Positions 45,939 through 55,951 of a DNA stretch of 64,000 bases are shown in pieces. Source of the DNA: Caldilineaceae bacterium bin34 (GTDB taxonomy: Bacteria > Chloroflexota > Anaerolineae > Caldilineales > Caldilineaceae); the NCBI GenBank assembly GCA_002238555.1, contig MPMO01000005.1, forward strand, positions 62,001 through 126,000, given 5' to 3'. The notes beneath the pieces are model-generated. The model searched no databases and was not told the origin of the DNA. It saw only the letters and a program-made list of their open reading frames with translations. Made by a program: the position numbers and the translations under genes. The first letter of the stretch is position 1, and every line of letters starts with the position of its first letter.

Positions 45939-46283
45939 TCAGACTTCGACACCGAGTCTTCCTGAACGTTCCGAATGGTGTTCGCGGATGACGATTTTGA
46001 CATCGCGCCCGAGCTTCGTTAGCAGACGCAGGAGACGCTCCATGGAGTACTCCCTGAAGTTCCCTCGCAGCAAGCGAGACACATCAGGTTGAGACAGCCC
46101 GAGCAGCTGCGCGGCCTCCACCTGCTTGAGGCCGCGTTCCCGAATGATCTTGTCGATCCGCGTGACCAATTCGGCTTTGAGCAGGTGCGTGTCGACATCC
46201 GGAAATTCCAAGTCGTCGAACACATTGCCGCTGCCGCGTTCGATTGTCACCTTGTCGGTCTTCATCGCTCTACCCTTCACCAT
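45939..46283 (-). CDS. HigA-type XRE antitoxin
   Basis: 114 residues. Helix-turn-helix: RGLKQVEAAQLLGLSQPDVS followed by RLLRGNFREYSMERLLRLL. This matches XRE antitoxins paired with Gp49/HigB toxins. ATG 46283 has AGGAG four bases upstream, inside the end of the toxin frame; ATG 46265 is an alternative. Reading frame intact, although the toxin is frameshifted. Confidence 0.85.
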   Translation of the reverse strand: MVKGRAMKTDKVTIERGSGNVFDDLEFPDVDTHLLKAELVTRIDKIIRERGLKQVEAAQLLGLSQPDVSRLLRGNFREYSMERLLRLLTKLGRDVKIVIREHHSERSGRLGVEV

Positions 46284-46630
46284 AGTTCTCCTGGTAATGT
46301 TTCTCCGCTGCCTTGAGGCGACGTCTTATCAAGTCGATCTCCAATTTCGGGGTGGCGATGCCCCGCTTGGACTTCTTCTGGAAGACATGCAGCACATAAA
46401 CGGCACCCCTGAATCGGACGGTATACACCGCACGGAAAGTGTCTCCGTCATAACGCGTCACCTCCAGGACATCGCTGCCCAAACCGCGCAGCGGCTTGGC
46501 ATCCCGGTGCCTGAACCCCACTTGGGCTTGATACAACGCATAGCCAACCGTATCCCTCTTCTGGAAGTGCCTTGAGATCTGCCCGGCTGGAGCCAATCCA
46601 CTCGACAGGTTTGGGTTCATCCACGGCCAT
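46270..46630 (-). pseudogene. HigB/Gp49-like toxin with frameshift
   Basis: ATG 46630 opens EPKPVEWIGSSRADLKALPE, the normal start of HigB/Gp49-type ribosome-dependent nucleases. It then runs out of frame; the rest (RDTVGYALYQAQVGFRHRDA, VLEVTRYDGDTFRAVYTVRF, VYVLHVFQKKSKRGI) continues in a different frame from about 46553. One indel at about 46553-46557 explains this. The catalytic region itself is unchanged, so the lesion is recent or a sequencing error. The antitoxin follows with overlap. Confidence 0.75.
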
Positions 46631-46860
46631 ACTTCACTATGGTGGTTTCACCATATAGATGCAAGTTGACCGTTGGCACCAAGGCTGTTCCCAACGTCCG
46701 CCACATCGGCTTGGAACTCACCGCGCTGACCCAAGCTTCCGTGCCGAACGGGCAGACCACTGCTGAAGGCCGCCTCACCCAAGCCCGAGCCGACATGTCC
46801 AGGCCGGCTCCAGCAGGATTCAGGGATTAACCAGCACCCGTCCCGGAGTGGATAAATAGG
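46631..46860. other. Non-coding stretch
   Basis: Nothing recognisable between the toxin start and the TnpB-derivative element. Confidence 0.4.
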
Positions 46861-46869
46861 GTAGTGAGT

Positions 46870-47010
46870 AGAAGCAGGCTTTTGATACAATCTGCCTGTC
46901 GGATCAAGAGCGGACGCAACCACCGCCACCGGCCGTCCCGTGGCACAGGGGAAGCTGCACGGCGAGAGGCGCTCCCGTTGGGGACCTCAAGGACCCGTGA
47001 ACAAGAGTGG
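46870..47010 (+). mobile_element. Short derivative of the TnpB element (ends only)
   Basis: The left part (CTTTTGATACAATC) resembles the left end of the TnpB element (CTTTTGTGCTACAATTC). The right part (GCTGCACGGCGAGAGGCGCT ... GGACCCGTGAAC) matches the 3' end of tnpB and its right end (26605-26680). No tnpB lies between. It is either an internally deleted, RNA-only copy or a decayed relic. Confidence 0.5.
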
Positions 47011-47133
47011 ACAAGCCCAGTTCTACTGAGTGCCATAGCTTCCAAGGACCATCCGGAGAAGCCCGGATAGCGGTCACGGTCAAGGGCCGCGCAGCGACGA
47101 CTTCCGCTCCCTTTCTCGATACTCAGCGCGAAC

Positions 47134-47877
47134 TTACGCCGCAACCAGTTGAGGTTCTGCCGACGCCTCTGCCGCCAGGGCGCGTTGGACGGCCACGTCC
47201 GCCAGCACCTGATTGGACGCAACCGAAGGTTTGTCCAGATCACCCGATCCGATCACCAGGGGTATCTCCGTGCAGCCGAGTACAAAGGCTTCGGCTCCCC
47301 TGGCAGCCATCTGCCTGCCAATCTCTTGGATCGCCGCGCGGGGGCCGTCCGCGGCCGCTCCCGCCTTGATGCCCTGTGGGCCGTAGATAGCGTCCATCAG
47401 TGCTTCCTGCTCCGCGTCCGACGGCAGCATCCAGGCAAGGTTCTCTGCTTCCAAGGCGCGTTGATAGAGGCCGGTGCCAACCGTACCGGTTGTAGCCAGG
47501 ATCCCGACAGTGCACCCGTCACCATGGGTTGTGCAAATGTGTTTCGCAGTCTCGGCGATCATGTCGAGAATGGGAACAGGGCAGACCGCCTGCACCTCCG
47601 GCAGAAAGTGATGGGCGGTATTGCAGGGAATCGCAAGCAGTTCGGCTCCGCGGCGTGCCAGTTCCTGCACGCCTTCCTGCAACAGGGGTAGGGGATCCGG
47701 TCCCCCTTCCAGGATCGCGGCAGTCCGATCCGGCACGGCCGGATTGTTGTCGATGAGGATCCGCAGGTGATCCTGATCCTTCGCGGCCGGCGTCGCCTGC
47801 ACGATGCGATCGAAGAGATCCACGGTCGCGGCCGGCCCCATGCCGCCCAAAATACCGATGACCGCCCTACCGCCCAT
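47134..47877 (-). CDS. Aspartate/glutamate racemase family protein
   Basis: 247 residues. Two catalytic Cys lie in LLAIPCNTAHHF and FVLGCTEIPLV, and the start reads VIGILGGMGPAATVDLFDR, typical of cofactor-independent amino acid racemases (RacD/YgeA type). ATG 47877 starts the conserved part. It is 42 bases after proA in the same direction, so the proline operon may also make a D-amino acid, or the enzyme may act on glutamate-like substrates. Confidence 0.88.
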   Translation of the reverse strand: MGGRAVIGILGGMGPAATVDLFDRIVQATPAAKDQDHLRILIDNNPAVPDRTAAILEGGPDPLPLLQEGVQELARRGAELLAIPCNTAHHFLPEVQAVCPVPILDMIAETAKHICTTHGDGCTVGILATTGTVGTGLYQRALEAENLAWMLPSDAEQEALMDAIYGPQGIKAGAAADGPRAAIQEIGRQMAARGAEAFVLGCTEIPLVIGSGDLDKPSVASNQVLADVAVQRALAAEASAEPQLVAA

Positions 47878-47919
47878 GTTCGCCGTCCCTACCTGTAAGA
47901 CAGAGTGGCCCAACCGCGG

Positions 47920-49197
47920 TTACACGCGGATGTGCATGTCGCCTTCAACGATCCATTTGAAGGAGGTGAGGGCTTCCAAGCCCAGGGGACCGCGGGCGTG
48001 CAGCTTTTGCGTACTGACGGCCACCTCGGACCCCATGCCAAACTGACCGCCGTCGTTGAACCGGGTGCTCGCGTTGACGAACACGGCCGAGGAATTCACG
48101 GCCGCCACGAACCGCCTTGCGTTCATCATGTCGTTCGTGAGGATGCCGTCGGAATGGTCCAGGCTGTGGTCGCGAATGTGATCGATGGCCTCCTCCATGG
48201 AGTCGACCACCTTGATCCCCAGGATGAGGTCCATCCACTCGGTGCCGAAGTCCTCGGGACCGGCCGCGGCCACGCGGCCGTTGGCACCGTGCCCGTTCAG
48301 GGTTGCCATTGCGTCCTCGGTGAGTTTCATGTCCACATCGCAGGCCGCCATGTGGTCCACAACCTTGGGAATGAACTCGGAGGCAATGCTGCGGTGCACC
48401 AGCAGCGTGTCCAGGGAGTTGCAAACGCTCGGCCGGCTTGTCTTGGCATTCTCGATGACCGTCAGGGAGCCTTCCTGGTCCGCGGTCTCGTCGACAAAGT
48501 AGTGACAGATGCCAACCCCGCCGGTGATCACCGGCATCGAAGCCTGATCCCGGCACAGCGCGTGCAGGGACCCGCCGCCCCTGGGGATGATCATGTCCAC
48601 ATACTCGTCCATGCGCAACAGACTTGTCACGTGGGCGCGGTGCGTGTCCTCGATGCTCTGGATTGCGCGGATGTCCAGGCCCACCTTTTCAAGGCCGGCG
48701 TGAATAACCTGCATCAAGGCCTTGTTGCTGTGGCGAATGTCGCTGCCACCGCGCAGAATAACCGCGTTGCCGGTCTTCAGGCACAGGGAGGCAATGTCCA
48801 GGGTTACATTGGGCCGGGCTTCGTAGATGACGCCGATCACGCCAATGGGGATTCGTCGGTAGGTTAGGCGCAGGCCGTTGTCCAGAAGCTTCCCCTGCAT
48901 GTCCTCGCCCACGGGGTCCGACAGGCGAACCACGGAGCGCAGGTCCGATGCGAGGGCTTCGAGACGGTCCGGATCCAAGAGCATGCGATCCAGGAGGCTG
49001 TCGCTCTTGCCCGCGGCGCGTCCGGCCTCCATGTCCAGGGCATTGCCGGCCAGGACCAGCTCGTGGCTGGCAGCCAGCTCATCGGCGATTGCCAGCAGCG
49101 CGTCGTTCTTTTCCCTGGTGCCGGCGGTTGCCAGGTTGTGGCTCGCGGCCTTGGCGTTGCGTCCCAGTTGAAGGATGTAGTCCGAGGGTGTGTCCAT
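47920..49197 (-). CDS. proA: Gamma-glutamyl phosphate reductase
   Basis: 425 residues, full length. Active-site Cys in SRPSVCNSLDTLLVH; NADPH-domain block GVIYEARPNVTLDIASLCLK; ILRGGSDIRHSN. It reduces gamma-glutamyl phosphate to glutamate semialdehyde in proline synthesis. It follows proB by 42 bases. Confidence 0.96.
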   Translation of the reverse strand: MDTPSDYILQLGRNAKAASHNLATAGTREKNDALLAIADELAASHELVLAGNALDMEAGRAAGKSDSLLDRMLLDPDRLEALASDLRSVVRLSDPVGEDMQGKLLDNGLRLTYRRIPIGVIGVIYEARPNVTLDIASLCLKTGNAVILRGGSDIRHSNKALMQVIHAGLEKVGLDIRAIQSIEDTHRAHVTSLLRMDEYVDMIIPRGGGSLHALCRDQASMPVITGGVGICHYFVDETADQEGSLTVIENAKTSRPSVCNSLDTLLVHRSIASEFIPKVVDHMAACDVDMKLTEDAMATLNGHGANGRVAAAGPEDFGTEWMDLILGIKVVDSMEEAIDHIRDHSLDHSDGILTNDMMNARRFVAAVNSSAVFVNASTRFNDGGQFGMGSEVAVSTQKLHARGPLGLEALTSFKWIVEGDMHIRV

Positions 49198-49239
49198 AAT
49201 CCGGTGGAGGTGTGTTTCTGCGACGGAAGGCCGCAGGTG

Positions 49240-50367
49240 TCAGATCAATATGAGGTCGTTGCGGTGAATGGCTTCCGCACCGTAATCATAGCCGAGCAGG
49301 GAGGCAATCTGAGACGACTGGACGCCCTTGATGGCATCGAGCTCCACACTGGCGTAGCGGGAGATGCCGCGGGCAAATTCCTGACCGTCCAGGAGGCTTA
49401 GCCGAACGATTTCCCCGCGCCGAAACGAACCATCCACGCCCTTAATGCCGGCAGGAAGAAGACTGGTGCCCCTGTTGACCAGGGCATTGCGCGCACCCAT
49501 GTCGACTTGAATGGTGCCGGCCGGCACCGCGGTCAGGATGCGGCGCTGCCGATTCTGCAAGATGTTGCCAAGGCCGGGTACGAGTGTGCCCAGCTCTTCG
49601 CGGTCGAGAACGATGCGGGGGACGATCCGGTCCCGGGCTCCGTCCGCGATGATGGTGTCCACACCGGCGCGCTGGGCGCGCTGGGCCGCCTCCAGCTTGG
49701 TGGTCATGCCACCCGTACCCTGGTCGCTGGAGGTATCCCCGGCCATGGCCCGGATGCGCCCGTCCACCACGGGGACCGTCTTCAGGTGCTCCGCATCCGG
49801 ATGCCTGTTGGGATCCTTGGAGTACAAACCGTCGGTTTCGGTGAGGATGAGGAGCAGGTCCGCCTGCATCATGACCGCGACCATGGCCGCGATGCTGTCG
49901 TTGTCCCCGACCTTGAGCCGACTGGTAGCCACGACGTCGTTCTCGTTGATAACCGGCACGATGCGTCGTTCAAGGAGCGCGCCGAGGGTGTCCTGGATGT
50001 TGAGATAGCTGACGGGATCCTCGATTTCATGCCGGGTAAGAAGGATTTGGCCCATGGCCACCCTGTGTTCGGCAAACGCCTGGTCCCAGTAGCCGGCCAG
50101 GCGGGCCTGGCCGATGGAAGTCAGAACCTGTTTGGTGCGGGTGGCCGCGGTATCCGGTCCCGCGTTCAGCCTTTCGAGGCCGGCGGCCCTGGCTCCGGAC
50201 GTGACCACCATAGCTTGGATGTCGGCATGCAAGAGAGCGGTGATCTGGTCCGCGTAGCGGCCGATCTGGTCCCGGTTGATGGCGGCGGAGCCCTGAGTGA
50301 GGTTCGACGTGCCAATTTTGACGACCACACGCCGGTACTGAGAGCTGTCCTGTCTGAACCCGTTCAT
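49240..50367 (-). CDS. proB: Glutamate 5-kinase with PUA domain
   Basis: 375 residues. Amino-acid kinase core: VVVKIGTSNLTQG, VTSGARAAGLERL, PVINENDVVATSRLKVGDND and DQGTGGMTTKLEAA; C-terminal PUA domain from about 280 (NRGTSLLPAGIKGVDGSFRRG). It phosphorylates glutamate, the feedback-regulated first step of proline synthesis. ATG 50367 is preferred to TTG 50373. It heads the proB-proA-racemase operon. Confidence 0.96.
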   Translation of the reverse strand: MNGFRQDSSQYRRVVVKIGTSNLTQGSAAINRDQIGRYADQITALLHADIQAMVVTSGARAAGLERLNAGPDTAATRTKQVLTSIGQARLAGYWDQAFAEHRVAMGQILLTRHEIEDPVSYLNIQDTLGALLERRIVPVINENDVVATSRLKVGDNDSIAAMVAVMMQADLLLILTETDGLYSKDPNRHPDAEHLKTVPVVDGRIRAMAGDTSSDQGTGGMTTKLEAAQRAQRAGVDTIIADGARDRIVPRIVLDREELGTLVPGLGNILQNRQRRILTAVPAGTIQVDMGARNALVNRGTSLLPAGIKGVDGSFRRGEIVRLSLLDGQEFARGISRYASVELDAIKGVQSSQIASLLGYDYGAEAIHRNDLILI

Positions 50368-50779
50368 GGGCAAGTACGCATTTGGGGACTACCGAGGTAC
50401 CGAACTCGAGGGATTTGCAGGTGCGGTTGATGGAAGAGAGCGTATCGTTTGAGCCGGACGGTGTCAGAGAGTGTAGGCGAGGGTTCGGTCCCGCGCTCAG
50501 TTTATGTAGCTGGCTGGACAGCTCATTCCAGTTGGTCGGAGAAACGGATCGGGATGTGCAGCCACATACCGTACCCGTCCGGGTTGTCCGCCGCTGTCCC
50601 CACCAACCCGACATCAAGGCCGGCGGACTTCCGCTTCCCAGCTCCAGTCCTGGCAAGTTACGTGGGACTTTCGTCACACTGGAAGATGGCGAAGGTGGGG
50701 ACACAGGCGAAGGTTGCCGATGCGACAGGGTTTGTCATGAGGGCTGCACCCACCTGCGAATCAACATGTGGTGCAGCCC
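50368..50779. other. Non-coding stretch upstream of proB
   Basis: It holds the proB promoter region. One minus-strand frame (AGLDVGLVGTAADNPDGYGM then WLHIPIRFSDQLE, about 50545-50640) looks protein-like but has stops on both sides; it may be a gene relic. No family is recognised. Confidence 0.3.
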
Positions 50780-51115
50780 CTACTCATTTGTCAGGATGTC
50801 AATCGTCGTGCCAAGCGCGCTGGCGATGCGAGCCATGGCCGAAACAGACCCCGACTTGAGTCCGCGTTCAATCTCGGAAAGGTAGCCAACGGCAAGCCTT
50901 GTCCGTTTTGACAACTCCTGCAATGTGATGCCCTGATGGTTCCGAAAGGCGACGATAGGCCGCTTGCCGTTGATGATGGCGAGCGCAACCTCGTGGGGAA
51001 CACGCACACCATCGTCCGCTTCGAGAGCCGCCAACCGGTCCTCAAGTTCACTGTTGCGTTCCAAAAGAGCATCGTATTCGTTGCGAGTCAGGATGATGGT
51101 CTGTTCACTAGCCAT
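50780..51115 (-). CDS. XRE-family antitoxin of a RelE pair
   Basis: 111 residues. An N-terminal helical coiled stretch (LTRNEYDALLERNSELEDRL), then HTH QGITLQELSKRTRLAVGYLS with EIERGLKSGS. It overlaps the toxin stop by 8 bases, toxin first. It should bind the toxin and repress the pair's promoter. Confidence 0.85.
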   Translation of the reverse strand: MASEQTIILTRNEYDALLERNSELEDRLAALEADDGVRVPHEVALAIINGKRPIVAFRNHQGITLQELSKRTRLAVGYLSEIERGLKSGSVSAMARIASALGTTIDILTNE

Positions 51116-51377
51116 AGGCTTCCCTCCGATGTCGAACCCTCAGCACCACCATGGTTGTGGGTTCACCATGCTCAACATTGAAGATTACTCGATGGTCGCC
51201 AACTCGAAGTCGCCTGTACTTCCCGCCAGTGAGGGTAATCACTTGATTGGCAAGCGATGTCGGGTCGCCAGCATACTGCTCGATCTTGGAAATGACACGC
51301 TCTCGACTCCGCGGTGCCAGACGCCGAACATCCTTGATGGCCCGGGAAGACCATTCGATTTTCAACCCCTTCTCCAC
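51108..51377 (-). CDS. RelE/ParE-type toxin
   Basis: 89 residues. IEWSSRAIKDVRRLAPRSRE then QVITLTGGKYRRLRVGDHRV and VVLRVRHRREAY are the RelE strand pattern with basic catalytic residues at the C-terminus. GTG start at 51377. RelE-type enzymes cut mRNA on the ribosome. The frame is intact and is followed by its antitoxin. Confidence 0.88.
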   Translation of the reverse strand: MEKGLKIEWSSRAIKDVRRLAPRSRERVISKIEQYAGDPTSLANQVITLTGGKYRRLRVGDHRVIFNVEHGEPTTMVVLRVRHRREAYG

Positions 51378-51529
51378 AAACTGATTTTCGCCAAAAGAGA
51401 AAGCACTGTCAAGGGAAACGAGGCCTGGGCGCTGTTTCCATCTCGTTGATTTTGGTTCAAGGCCGTCATCGGCATCTTCCGCGCGCGGGACAGGTTCCGT
51501 TCGCTTGTCTCAGGCCTTGGCATGCACCA

Positions 51530-51979
51530 TCAGCCGCACGAAGCGAGGGCTCCTGCTTCCGTCCCGAACCCCCGCGCCAAGCGCGGCCCGGGCTTGAACC
51601 GGCCAAACCAGCCTTCCAGCCAGTTGGTGCCAGCGGGGAGGGCCGGATCCCGCGTGTTAGGCACCAGGTTGTGCCCGCGTGCCAGCAGATGCCGGAGCAG
51701 CTCGCACACCGGCGGCGACAGCCGCACCTATCCCGCCATCATCACTTCCCAGAGGGCCGTCCAGACCGGCCGCCGGAAGTCGGCCCGATCCTGGTGGACC
51801 TCATGTTCGGGGCAGACCGGCGCAGGATGCTCATCACGGCGGCAGCACGGTTCTTGCGTATGCGGCACGAAGGTGAGATGCAGGCCGCTCTCGCCTTCCC
51901 AATGGCCACGGGCGAGATACGGCCGCGTCCTCGGACAAGCTCGAGATGTAGTAGCGGACCGTACGCGCGTGACGAACAT
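51530..51979 (-). pseudogene. C-terminal transposase remnant (same family as window left edge)
   Basis: One minus frame with an internal stop at 51728-51730 reads FRRPVWTALWEVMMAG, then RLSPPVCELLRHLLARG and TNWLEGWFGRFKPGPRLARG. The T-N-x-L-E-G-W-F-G-R-F-K-P motif carries the catalytic Glu of DDE transposases in this zinc-ribbon family. The N-terminal half of a similar gene is at 1-470. No intact copy is seen. Confidence 0.55.
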
Positions 51980-52428
51980 GTGGTCCGGTGCGCAGGGCTC
52001 ATACTCGGATCAGACGATGCAGGCAGGAGGCCGAGGTCTGCCACCTAGAAAAGAGACTTGGAACCCCAGCATCGTACCGGTGAGCCGTTCCGTGAGCCAC
52101 GTTCCCGCGGATGAGCGCTTGACGGACATTCCCTGCCTCTGGCGTGAAGGCACATGGTCCAGCGTCGGCAACGGCTACGACGCTGTCCTTGCGGCATTGT
52201 GGCTGGTTGTCCTCGACAATCAGGAGGCTGTCTATGCCGGATTGACCCCGATGCCCAGACTGCCCAGGAGCAGGCTTACACCGCCAGCCGAGGAGGAAAC
52301 TTGAAACTCCGGCACAACCCGCCCCTTGGCTCGTGTCAGCCATGGACCTTTGTTGATGGAGTCGACAACGAAGCTTTGCAATGTCGTAGCATTATTGATT
52401 GACTGAGCAGCCGCGCATGAAGAATCAA
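51980..52428. other. Non-coding stretch
   Basis: Probably further decayed transposase upstream sequence; no readable motif. Confidence 0.3.
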
Positions 52429-52455
52429 GACAGCCACCCGTTTCGGGTGGCTGTC
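52429..52455 (-). terminator. Rho-independent terminator of the exported-protein gene
   Basis: GACAGCCACCC pairs with GGGTGGCTGTC around a short loop. Read on the minus strand it is followed by TTGATTCTTC. It lies about 100 bases after the stop at 52559. Confidence 0.75.
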
Positions 52456-52558
52456 CCTGAACTCATGGTGTCAACCAGGATTGTTGGGGCCGAGACGCTA
52501 CGGTTTCATTCCCGATTGAGAGTCCTGTATGGTGTTGATTCCGGCGGTTGCGAATCTG

Positions 52559-54003
52559 CTACTTGATCACCGTGAATGTGGTGACCACCAATGTGCCGTC
52601 ACCGACTGCGGTTTGGTTCAAATAATCCTCCAAGCCGGCCGTGGCCGTGAGAGTGACCGTATTGTCGGTCGGGTGAACCTTAACCGTCGCAACCGGACTG
52701 ATAACTTCGCCATCTTCGTTGACGGCCCAAGCGGTGATTGTGTAGCTTTCGTCGGTTGCCAACGTATCGACTGCAAAATCCCGATGGGCATCCGGTGGAT
52801 GGGCAAACACTTGACCCGCGTCTCGATAGAGTGTTTCGTTTCCGTTACCCGTTGTATCGACCTTCATCATCGATATGGAAGACGGTGCAACTTCGCTGTC
52901 GGTCATGCGGGTCAGAACCGTCGCCGGGAGTTGATGCATCGCAGGTGTGATTTGGGAACCATCCTTCACGCGAACGTTGCTGAGGATCTCCCCGGTATCC
53001 CGGTGGGTGCCTGCGTTGAACACAAAATTCGACGCGTATTGGAATCCGGCTCCGGCACTGGTTCTGATGACGGTGCCCGAGTTCGAGAAGGTGGGGTAAC
53101 TGGAGTCACTGAGGTCATGAATCCAAAGTTTGTTCTGCGTCTGTCTGGTGGCATCGTCACGATCGTTGATACCGAACCCGTAGTCCGATGCAGTCGTCGG
53201 CACATCGTCCCCTTCAGTCACCACATCACCATCCGAGTCGACAATGCGAATTATGTACGACTCGAAGTCGACGTTGTCACGCCCTTGTTCGTCATCGTTG
53301 GCGCTGTGGGCCAGACCAATCCTCAACCGAGGGGTTGCGGGATTGTGCACGTAGTTGGCAGTGCCCTTCCGGTAGTTCGCAAAGTTCTCGTTGTAGCCGA
53401 TGTAATACATGCTTCCGCCACCAACCTCTTCGAAAGTGTATTGATGGCCGGGTGTATCCGGGTCGGCATCCGCTGTCTCATATCTCTGAGTTTCGCTTCC
53501 CGGAAATTGTTGCAGGAGTTGGTACCACTTGCCACTGAAGGAAGGTGTTTCCAGACTCTGGTTGATGTCCTGCCGAAGGATGTCGCTGATCAAGTAGTCG
53601 CCATGCGATGTACCGACAACGATCGCCATTTCCACCGTCACCTTGGCTGCAGTCTTGACCCCGTCGAACGTAGTCTTGTTCAAGCCAAGCGACAAGGACT
53701 GCGACAACGGATCCCCTCGTCGTCAAGGAGCAACACAAGGAACGTGTTGAAGGCGTTTGCGCCCAGACCCCAGGAGGCAGGATCGGTCGATGTCCAGGAA
53801 ACATTGACTTCATCCGCGTCGTCGGAGTCCCGCGACACGGTCAAGTCGGCAATCTGACCATGCTGCAAGCGAGTCCGGGCGGGGCAATCGAAATAGTCGT
53901 CATCGAAAAGGTCACCACCAGCGAAACTCGTTCCGCTGGCAACAATCAACGCCAAGAGCACCCAAGGTACGCCCTTGAGCGCGCGAACACCAATATTCTT
54001 CAT
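52559..54003 (-). pseudogene. Exported beta-rich protein, copy 1, frameshifted
   Basis: ATG 54003 starts a signal peptide (LKGVPWVLLALIVASGTSFA). The N-terminal domain includes LTVSRDSDDADEVNVSW, then DPASW, a fibronectin/Ig-like strand pattern. At a run of four G near 53710 the frame is lost; one more G would join LLLDDEG to DPLSQSLSLGLNK and make one protein of about 480 residues ending VTTFTVIK. The body has YYIGYNENFANYRKG and repeated Asp/Gly loops (DSDGDVVTEGDD) that could bind calcium. The paralogue at 63007-64000 shares these motifs. A homopolymer error or phase variation are alternatives to true decay. Family unknown. Confidence 0.7.
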
Positions 54004-54557
54004 AGCGCGGCTCCAAGTGTTTCAACGTAGTAGTGCGGCGGTGTGCCGGCGCTTGACTAGTCTCTTATAGCATAGACGCACCAAGAAGGCAAGCCCTTCC
54101 AGCTTGCGGGCACTTTTTCACTTTTGTTGATTTTGGTCCGGTACCGGACCTGAACCATGCACATTTCCATAACGCAAACCCACTGAAGCCGGCATCTTGC
54201 ATTTGATATCGAACAAAATCATAATAATGATTTACAATTCTGGATGAAACTCCTCACTCTCCATGGGAGACCGCAATCCGAAAATTCTAAAATGGCACGA
54301 CAATTTCCGATGTTTATTACTGTTTGTTATGGATCAGCCGTCGCTTATGCAAATAAAAAGGGGGTACTCCGATCGGCGGCCCGCGCGGCCCGGTCACGCC
54401 CCGCCTGACGCCCGCACTCCTGTTCGCCCACCCGTCACCGCCGCGGCGGCGGCGGTGGATGCCGGGCGCATGGGACTGGCATGCAGTCCATGACAAGGGC
54501 TCTGTTGGTTCATGACGGCAAACCGATTGTCAAGGGTCTGCGGGATCTCGGACCCAC
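54004..54557. other. AT-rich upstream region of the exported protein
   Basis: Clearly lower in GC between 54050 and 54360. A TATAAG -10-like element lies at about 54063-54068 on the minus strand, about 60 bases before the start. No gene is seen. Confidence 0.4.
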
Positions 54558-54580
54558 ATCAACGAAAGTGAAGCAGTGGG
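54558..54580. repeat. Dispersed terminal repeat, copy C
   Basis: ATCAACGAAAGTGAAGCAGT, same orientation as copies A, B and D. Confidence 0.4.
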
Positions 54581-54808
54581 CAATCGCAAGATTGCGTTGA
54601 GGGACGGCTTGTATGGAGATCGAGACACCTTTTTGACACCATGGTGTCCCCGCCATGACTTTGTGGCGGGGCTCGGACCTGCTGGCGAAGCTGCAGCTCC
54701 GGCTGGCCCGGCGGCCGAAAGTAGCGTGCACGGCGGACGCGGAACCCGAAGCGGGGAGAGCCGCCCGCGTGGCCGACCTAGTGCACGGCCACTGGCGGCT
54801 CCTCCGGG

Positions 54809-55014
54809 TGTGAGAACAGCCTGCACTGGGTGCTGGACGCCACCTCCCGTGCGCGACATGGCGGTCCTGCGGCACATCGCATTGAACTTCCTGACCGTCA
54901 TACAGCGATTTTTCAGGCCCAAAATGTCAATTCGTCCATTGCGCAAGATGGTGGCCCGGAATCCCGTCCGACGGGAGCCCATCATGGCCCTGTGACGACT
55001 TTGTCAACGCCCTG
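54809..55014 (+). pseudogene. ISAs1-family transposase C-terminus with its terminal repeat
   Basis: One frame gives CENSLHWVLDAT, the DDE Glu region of ISAs1 transposases. After a frame change it continues RDMAVLRHIALNFLT and KMSIRPLRKMVARNP to a stop at about 54995. Immediately after lies CGACTTTGTCAACGCCCTG (54996-55014), which matches 14 of 19 positions of the right inverted repeat of the 312-bp element, including CGACTTTG and GCCCTG. Transposase end plus terminal repeat identify an ISAs1 relic. Confidence 0.7.
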
Positions 55015-55272
55015 GGGCTTTCCCGGCTTACAAGAGGAGCAGGGAACACACGAACATGGACCGTAGGTAACCGGCCAAAGCCATGCGGGGCAGCGCCGTC
55101 TTGGTCGAGAATGGGAGAACCACAGGCCCATTCAGCTCCCTCCAGCTCCCGAGGTGTGCAGCAGGTGGGTTCAGCCCCACCTCAACGACACCAATACAAT
55201 ACCCGGCATACCAAGTCCACTGAAGCAGGCATACCATGGATTCAACGAACGGTTGACAGAGGGATACGAGCC

Positions 55273-55951
55273 ATGGCACTGAATGCTGCCACCTAGAATT
55301 GAGTTTCCACGGTTGCTGGACCAGCATGAGGAGTTTCGGCAACAGGTGCACTAACGCACCCCGAATCTCGGACTGATTGAGCTGCCGGAGCGACTTGTCG
55401 TCTTCACCAGCCACATCGATAAGTTCATCAATGGGCAACGCGAAACCAACGCCCGCGTAGCGAATGCAACGGGAGGTGCACCTGCCATGAGCGACTACGA
55501 GCCCTTCGACCTCAAGAACATCTACGTCAGCGGGGCCACGCGCGATCATATCGAGACCATCCTAAGCCTGCTGGAGCTGGAGTTCGTCACCATTCCCAGC
55601 CCACGCGATTTGGTTGCCATGCTGCGCCAGGCCACCGACATTCCCACCGACCAACGACAAAGCCTCTGCCGAGCCTTCCTGGTACTGCGGGCCATGAAGG
55701 CCGACGGCATCACCCATTACGTAGCGACCGAGGCAGCGTATACAGCCGACCGGGGGGACGCCGATCGGACCCTACACACCGCGTTGTGCCCAACCCGGTG
55801 CACCGGCTGCCCGGCACACGCCGTCATCTCGAGCATAAAAAACGGCCCTGAGGTACTGGTGGATGCCGGCACAGTCCACTGGCTCCGGCTGACGCACAAG
55901 GATCTGAACCCGGATGGACGCGGTCCCGCCCTCCGGCCGGAACACACGTGA
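55273..55951 (+). pseudogene. Decayed member 2 of the coiled-coil/nuclease-like family
   Basis: It begins like the gene at 20516 (ATGGCACTGAATG against ATGGCGCTTGAGA) but has TAG at 55294 and another stop after EEFRQQVH. Later parts are readable: LIELPERLVVFTSHIDKFI, TDIPTDQRQSLCRAF, YVATEAAYTADRGDADRTL and EVLVDAGTVHWLRLTHKDLN. An internal ATG at 55487 leaves the C-terminal 154 codons open, so a truncated product is possible. Confidence 0.7.
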
